The notes beneath the pieces are model-generated. The model saw only the letters and a program-made list of their open reading frames with translations. It did no database searches and had not been told where the DNA came from. Position numbers and translations under genes: made by a program. DNA of 64,000 bases from Asterias rubens (taxonomy: Eukaryota > Echinodermata > Asteroidea > Forcipulatida > Asteriidae), in the NCBI RefSeq assembly GCF_902459465.1, contig NC_047062.1:23255919-23319918 (forward strand), written 5' to 3'. Of the stretch, positions 58,195-64,000 are shown one piece after another (position 1 is the stretch's first letter; every line of letters starts with the position of its first letter).

Positions 58195-61100
58195 ATGATG
58201 GCGGGAGAGGAAAAAGAAAGACCACCGGACACTGACACTAAGGGAGGAGAAATGAATGTGAAACTCATCCATGTTGGTGTGCAGACCACCAATGGATGCG
58301 ATGACGTCGCCGCCAAGCCGGCACGTCGCTGCGGTTGCTTCTCCGTGTGTTTCCTCTCGGTGATCATCGCAATATTAGCCGTGGGGGCAGCAGTCCTCTT
58401 GAAGTATTACGAAATGCGCAATCTAAGTCAATCATTCCTGGTCGCCCAGCTTGGGGAGGAGGCGTACTCGATGTTCAAAGCGTACGATCGGGATGATGAT
58501 GGATATCTCAGCTTGGCCGAGTTTGAGCCACTGCTGACCAAACTGGACACCCAACACAACGAGGTGAGGTTTTTCGGTCCGACCTCCTTGTTCAAAGTGC
58601 GGCCGAGACTGGAATGGATTTGAGTTCCTTATACCAGAAAGCTTGCAAAGGAATGTTTAAGTGCCCAAAACTCTCCTTTACAAGTTATCTGAAGGAACTA
58701 AAATAGAATACTTCCTTATTTTTCCCTTGTCTAGAATTCGTTTTTATCAGAAGTAATATCTCTATAGTCATAACTTTCGGGTTGGGTTAATGAAACTTAT
58801 TTTTGTAAACTTTGTCGGCAGGTTGTTGACTTCAGTCAGTTCATGGAAGACATCGACCCCACTCAAGAGGTGATCTCTGTTGAAGCTCACTTCCAGCCAC
58901 TTCGTCAAGACACCATGACCAAAGACAGAGGGGGTCTGTTTGGTGTAAGAACATTTTCTGTCCTTATTTGACGAAGGAATCTTTAAAGACACTGGACACT
59001 ATTTGTAATTGTCAAAGACTAGTCTTCACAGTTGGTGTATCTCAACGAATGCACAAAATAACAAACCTGTGAAAATTTTAGATCAATTGGTCGTCGAAGT
59101 TGCAAGATAATAGTGAAAGAAAAAACACCCTTGTCACATGAAGTTGTGTGCTTTCATATGCTTGATTTTGAGACCTCAAATTCTAATTCTGAGGTCTCGA
59201 AATAAAATTCGTGGAAAATTACTTCTTTCTTGAAAACTACGTCACTTCAGTAGAGGGAGCCATTTATCACAATGTTGTATACTATCAACCTCTCCCCATT
59301 ACTTGTTAATAAGTAAGGTTTTATGCTAATAATTATTTTGAGTAATTACCAATACTGTCCACTGCCTTTAATTGAAACTGCTGAACCTAACCCCATAGCT
59401 AACCCTAATCCCAACCCCATTGTCATGACCAGGCCCCAATTTCATGCTTTAAAAGCTAAAAAATACGCTGAGCACAACCAAATCATGCCTACTAGATTAA
59501 GGTGACCAAAACAAATACCATGTGACTGGTATTCTGCTCACAGCTCCAGTTGACATTTTTAGCCATGCAGTCTTGTGGATTTTACCCCCAAATATTTGGG
59601 GTTTATTTTAGGAGATTTATTGTAGACGCTAATTGTCTTTAGTCTTTCAAAATAATTATGTATTTATTTGTTTATAGAAGGACCTCGGCAGCCTAGGAGG
59701 CCTTGATAACTGGAACAGCACCTACCAGGAGATCGCTGGTTTCGGTGTACCACAGTTCACCGCGTTCCTCCCCGACGGGGCAATCCCTGTGGGCGAAGTC
59801 TATGAGCTCGTCAAGTCCAACCTGAACCAGTTCGCCAACACACTGTCCAGCAACCGTTACTTCCCACCCAAGGTGATGGGGAGGGAGTTGCTGCTACACA
59901 GGCTGCTGAGTATGTTCCATCCTCAGCCGTTCCTTCATACCCGGTTCGGTCCGCAGGGTGCGATGGCTGTCGTCAGAGCGGAGAGTCAGTTGTATGTCGA
60001 TGTGGTTTTTAGGTGAGTTAGGCCCTAAATGTTTATTTTAAAATGAGTAACTAAAAGGTTTTTGGATAGTATGAAAATCTCTGTGGTTTTGTCCTGTGTA
60101 ATGAAGGGTTACTTTCCACTTGTATGTTGATTTGGTTTTTGTGTGAGTAACGTTTATTTTGAAACGAATAACCAAGTAGTTTTTAGACAGTTATTGTCCT
60201 CTGTAATAAAGGGTTACTTTTCTCTTTACTGCATAATTGTTTTGGTAAAAGTTTTGTCAATTTTTATAAAAACAAGAAAGTGTTTCAAAAAAAATTCTGT
60301 CAATGACAAGCCATAGCTTTCAGTTTTTCACTTTGAATGTGTTCTGCCGGGATTACATTTCAGTTTGAACACAATCACTGACCCTGCCAAATGTGCTGCT
60401 TTTTATTACCCTGAATCAATAACGACCACATTTGCCCACATTTGCGCTAGAAGCAACCTTGTATCCAGAGTTTATCAGTAAAAAGCTAGCTCTAGTTCAG
60501 TCGCACCTACTTCTTGCACCCGAGAGAGCTTGGCTTCCTCCATAATGTTGACATTTATCTTTGGTGTTATTGTGTTCACAGGTTATTTTTAAACATTGTT
60601 TATAAACATCTCTGCTTTATGCTGGTAGGTAATGTAAATCGAAACTGCTTCTGTCTGAGCATAGATGGACTAATCAAACAGTCTGGTGCCCCAAAGGCAT
60701 GCATACTTGGTAGATTAATGGTATGCAAACAATTCACAACAGACATTGTTTTGTACTCTAAGAATGCATTGATTATTGATATGAGATCAAGAATGTAAAC
60801 TTGAGCTACATATATATGCACGTTATTGTTGCGGTAGCACGTTATTGTTGTGCAGCAAAACAGCCATTCTGCAAATCACAGCCTTACTTTGCTGAGCTTT
60901 TATCGTTTATTAATGAGACATAACAGAAGTTAAATAAAAGGCTGTCTTGTATTTTTCAGAAGCTTCAAAGAGTGACATCCAAGTGTAGAGCAGCTTAAGC
61001 ACAAAATGTAGCGAAGCAAAACAAAATTGTGCTAATCAGAATAAGGTTACCAGCCAATATGCTATGTCACATGTACAATCTGTGACTGGTGTCCTGCTTA

Positions 61101-63937
61101 TTTTTGCCTAGCAGAAAATGTCTTTAAAGCAATATTAAGCAACTAATTAAAATCGTATTATGTTATACTAATTTGATGCCTGCAGAAGATGCTTGGTGGC
61201 AGTCTTACATTCTGTCATTGCTCCAAAACTCGAAGTCCTCAAAAAATACGTTCATCCATCAGGCATTATATTATATTCAGGTTTGCTGCGACCCTCTCAC
61301 ATTCTTATGTAATTACTTGATGAAGCAAGTTGTATTACCTGACCATTTTTCTTAATTTCTTGACTCGTCAGGATTCATGCAGAGTTTCAACTGAACAAGC
61401 CTCCTGAAAACCCCTTCTGGTTTACTCCAGCTCAGTTCACTGGAAACCTAATCATCAGCCGGGACTCATCACACATAGAGCACTTCCATCTCTATGTACC
61501 CTGTAACAGGAGTCTCAATGTGGGTAAGAACAATCTTCTTGAAGAAAAGGTCTTCAAAAGCCAAGCTTCTTAATGTACATGCAGGCCTGTATGCTTCGTT
61601 TGTGTTTTTGTTTTCGATGCATATTGACCCCTTGCACGCCTGCCACATGAGGCAAACTGTGCCACGCTCACCATTTTGGTGGTCAATAGGTTTACATGTA
61701 ATCACTGATTCGCCTAAAATGCGCACTTCATTGAATAGTGCACAGAGTGACATTGCCCACCAGTATGGCACATCCAAGATTATTCTGATGATGACGTCAG
61801 GTGAATTGGGTCAATAAATCAGCTTGTTTGCTAAGCATGTTGTATTGTAAGAATCTCAATTCTCAATTAGGATGCTCAGGTTGTATGCTTCGTTTTTGAA
61901 AGGGCAAGTGCACCAAGGCATTTTCTTCTTGGTTAAGGGTGCCCTATTAGGAGATTGTTAGTTTCTACTGGAGCAATACAAGGGCAATGCAAGGGGGCGT
62001 GTAGGCAATCGCCTTCTTTGTCTCCGTGAAGTATCAGGGCTGTATGTGCACAGCCGCAATCGTGGGTACACATTTCGTGTCCATTTTGTGAACAACAGTT
62101 AGAAAACCACTGATGTAGCAGTACTCTCGATGTTATTTATTTATAAATTAACAATCGCAGTGTCAATGGTGAATAAACGGGTTTGAGTTTGTCGAATACA
62201 AGATTTGCAAAGAGTTACTCAACATTTATCCAAGGATAAAGCAATAAAGGTTAAGTGTCTTGCCTAAGGAAATAAGTAACTGGAACCTCATTTTATAGAG
62301 CTTATTTATGTTGCCTTCAGTTCATTTATGGTTTCCCCACCATGAAAAGTGTCAAAATCTATAATTTGTTTCCCCTTCTTTTACATCCACTTACAAAAAA
62401 GACATGGAGTGGATGACCGGCCCTGTGGAGAACGAGAACATGGAGGTGGACATTGGTCACATGCCTCAGATGGAACTGACCGTCCCGTCCCCGTCCAGCC
62501 ACATCGCCATGTATGGGGAGAACGGAGAGGTCCTACAGGAGGCCAAGCCACCAGTCCGAGACTTGGAGAATAACAAGATCACATGGAATAGTCAGATCTC
62601 CATGGAAGAAGCAGTCAGGATACTAGAGCTGCATTTTTATCCATTCAAATCGGTAAGTTGGGAATTGGTCGACTCTGTAGATCAAATATATAGTCTAGGA
62701 CAGATGTATATGTAGATACTGTATGTCATTCTAAAACTAAATTGTGTGAATTATTTAACAGTTTTATTTATGCTATGCCACTATCCAATAACGAAGGAAA
62801 TATGAATGTTTGTTTTTCTTCATTTAACGTGTTTAGAAAGGCACTGATTTTTGTGAGTAAACTCATGTTAGATGTTAGATGAAAAATATACAGTGTTACT
62901 TAGGTTTATCAAAATATTTCCAAGGTAGGATATCATTGTTTTGTGACAAACTGCACCCCTCCAAAATAAATTATTTTTGCCATATTTTGATATCTTAGGT
63001 GCCTTATTTGCCCTTCACTGAAGCATTTCAGCGGGCAGCAGCAGAGGAGAAATTGGTGCATTCCATTTTACTCTGGGGATCACTGGACGACCAATCCTGC
63101 TGAGGTGAGATTCTTAATTTGGAAACCCCCTCTTTTGGTATCTTCATTTGATGCATTGAATGTTCTTAATATAATGCCCAATTACTTTTGATTGGTCTTA
63201 TCAGAAAGTAGAGACTCAAAGCTTAGTTGATTGAAATGAAAACTAACTCTCAAGCATTTTTATCTCACCTGACGCATGGACAGGCCCCAATATCATGCCT
63301 CTGCTTACTGCAAGCAAAGAATCAGGGCTTATGGAAGCAGGGACATCCTTGCTTACGTCAAGCATATTTCACGGGTCAGCAGGGAATTTCTGCTTGTGCG
63401 TGTGCATACTCCCTGTTAGGCTTTCTTCACTTACACAGCTAGCACAGAAATTTGGCGCTTACACAGTAAGCAAAGAATGAAAATCGTGAACGCAGAGCCA
63501 TGGAATTGGGCCTATTTTAAAAGAGATTCGAAGCTTGGCCTATTGAAATGAAATCTCACACATGTCAGGTGTGTTAAGAAGCCTTCCAAGAGGCTGATTA
63601 CCAAATTGCAGTCCTCATTTTCTGCCTCTTTATAAGCTGGTCAAAGCCATCTCAACTCAATGGAACTGAACCCGCTCATTGGTTTTAATGGATGCAGAGA
63701 GATTTTTGCAGAAACTGTACCAACATGTGAATAATTTGTTTCCTTAACTGTTTCAATTTGCTCGCCAGGTTCGGGGCGGACTCTTCGAGAGACGGCTCTC
63801 GAGAGTTCGCCCGTTACTCAGCTGCTGGACCAACACTTTGTCAGTAGCTGGTCCCTCATTGCTGATCTTAAGACCTTCAAGGAGGACACTGACCCTGAGG
63901 TCTCCAAACTTGCCACTCTCTGTTTAGATAAATACAC
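58195..63937 (+). CDS. SELENON: Selenoprotein N, partial at 3' end (7 coding exons seen; in-frame Sec TGA)
   Basis: Exons: 58195-58563, 58822-58944, 59678-60012, 61372-61523, 62402-62652, 62999-63104, 63769-63937; phases agree. The model runs off the window after DKYT with a donor AC|GTAAGT. SELENON is an ER membrane selenoprotein that senses luminal calcium and tunes SERCA (family knowledge). Seen: a cytosolic N-terminus, membrane helix about 49-69 ([19 protein letters not shown]), a canonical EF-hand loop [12 protein letters not shown] (98-109), then long blocks matching human: [71 protein letters not shown]. In [20 protein letters not shown] the U is TGA at 63101-63103, residue 445, making the SCUG redox motif. 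About 60 C-terminal residues and the SECIS element lie to the right. Start: first of two adjacent ATGs after a splice acceptor. Confidence 0.95.
58982..59372. mobile_element. TIR element, AAAGGCACTGGACA family, full-length copy, SELENON intron 2
   Basis: The left end AAAGACACTGGACACTAT pairs with the right end ACTGTCCACTGCCTTTA. An inner hairpin, TTTTGAGACCTCA with TGAGGTCTCGAAA, lies at about 59167-59207. At roughly 390 bp it is the longest copy here and the best reference for the family. No coding. Confidence 0.75.
61880..62045 (+). repeat. GGGCAAGGGCACCAAGG dispersed repeat, SELENON intron 4
   Basis: It contains GAAAGGGCAAGTGCACCAAG, TTCTTGGTTAAGGGTGCCCT, CAATACAAGGGCAATGCAAG and CTCCGTGAAGTATCAGGGCT, in the same order as the copies at 31757 (inverted) and 35385. 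Ends are not clearly inverted repeats, so the class is unknown. Confidence 0.6.
63101..63103 (+). promoter_or_regulatory. SELENON: Selenocysteine TGA codon of SELENON
   Basis: TGA follows TGC in frame and is followed by one exon base and a consensus donor (G|GTGAGA). Translation continues in frame in the next exon (GSGRTLRE), matching the known Cys-Sec-Gly context of the family. Reading it as a stop would remove the conserved C-terminal part. Confidence 0.92.
63283..63513. mobile_element. MITE, GGCCCAAT-TCATG family, SELENON intron 6
   Basis: The left end AGGCCCCAATATCATGCCTC pairs with the right end GAGCCATGGAATTGGGCCTA, imperfectly. The interior repeats TTGCTTAC and AAGCAAAGAATC in both senses. 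It is related to the 39654 element by its ends; a similar end is at 59431. Confidence 0.55.
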
Positions 63938-64000
63938 GTAAGTTAGAATCCATATCCATAGTATACTAATGCAAGTAACAGGTCTGTTTGTGTAAGAAAA

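Noticed and set aside
1-64000. CRISPR arrays, operons, plasmid or prophage features
   Set aside because: The genes are spliced eukaryotic genes; the tandem arrays have no spacer structure and no bacterial gene organisation is present.

Overview
This window is animal (metazoan) nuclear DNA: AT-rich, with genes in short exons joined by consensus GT-AG introns and many short dispersed repeats. The protein set fits a deuterostome. Several repeat families, above all the one bounded by AAAGGCACTGGACA and its reverse complement, look like those I know from sea star (Asteroidea) genomes. The sea star assignment is recognition rather than proof. No organelle, bacterial or viral block is seen.

Layout. 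656-4230 (-): an aquaporin-8-like channel, five exons, 262 aa. 5498-11720: three cytochrome c oxidase subunit 8 (COX8) genes; the first two are on + (5498-6652 and 8788-9805), the third on - (10774-11720). 12465-19215 (+): NUSAP1, a mitotic spindle protein, nine exons, 556 aa. 23457-24215 and 30135-30362 (both -): two paralogous small membrane proteins of unknown function. 30363-47157: about 17 kb with no gene I can support, made largely of inverted-repeat elements, a tRNA-Leu-derived SINE and two composite minisatellites. 47158-55597 (-): AP5M1, mu subunit of adaptor complex AP-5, twelve exons, 501 aa. 58195-63937 (+): selenoprotein N (SELENON), seven coding exons seen, including the in-frame selenocysteine TGA. 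It runs off the right edge, so its last exon(s) and SECIS element lie outside.

The exon models were assembled by hand. Splice phases agree at every junction, and the finished proteins are close to human lengths for AQP8, the COX8 genes and AP5M1. The neighbours do not form a pathway. Two local arrangements could matter for regulation: COX8-3 and NUSAP1 are head to head across 744 bp, and AP5M1 and SELENON are head to head across about 2.6 kb.

Most noteworthy: (1) a cluster of three divergent COX8 genes with the same phase-0 intron; (2) an aquaporin whose second NPA motif is followed by Val instead of the filter Arg; (3) the paralogous GWPI-type small membrane proteins; (4) an almost perfect 293-bp palindrome in an AP5M1 intron; (5) a 29-residue triplicated basic/CDK-site repeat in NUSAP1; (6) a TTAA-flanked piggyBac-like MITE and several other TIR families; (7) a roughly 1-kb composite minisatellite that probably lies in the AP5M1 3' UTR.
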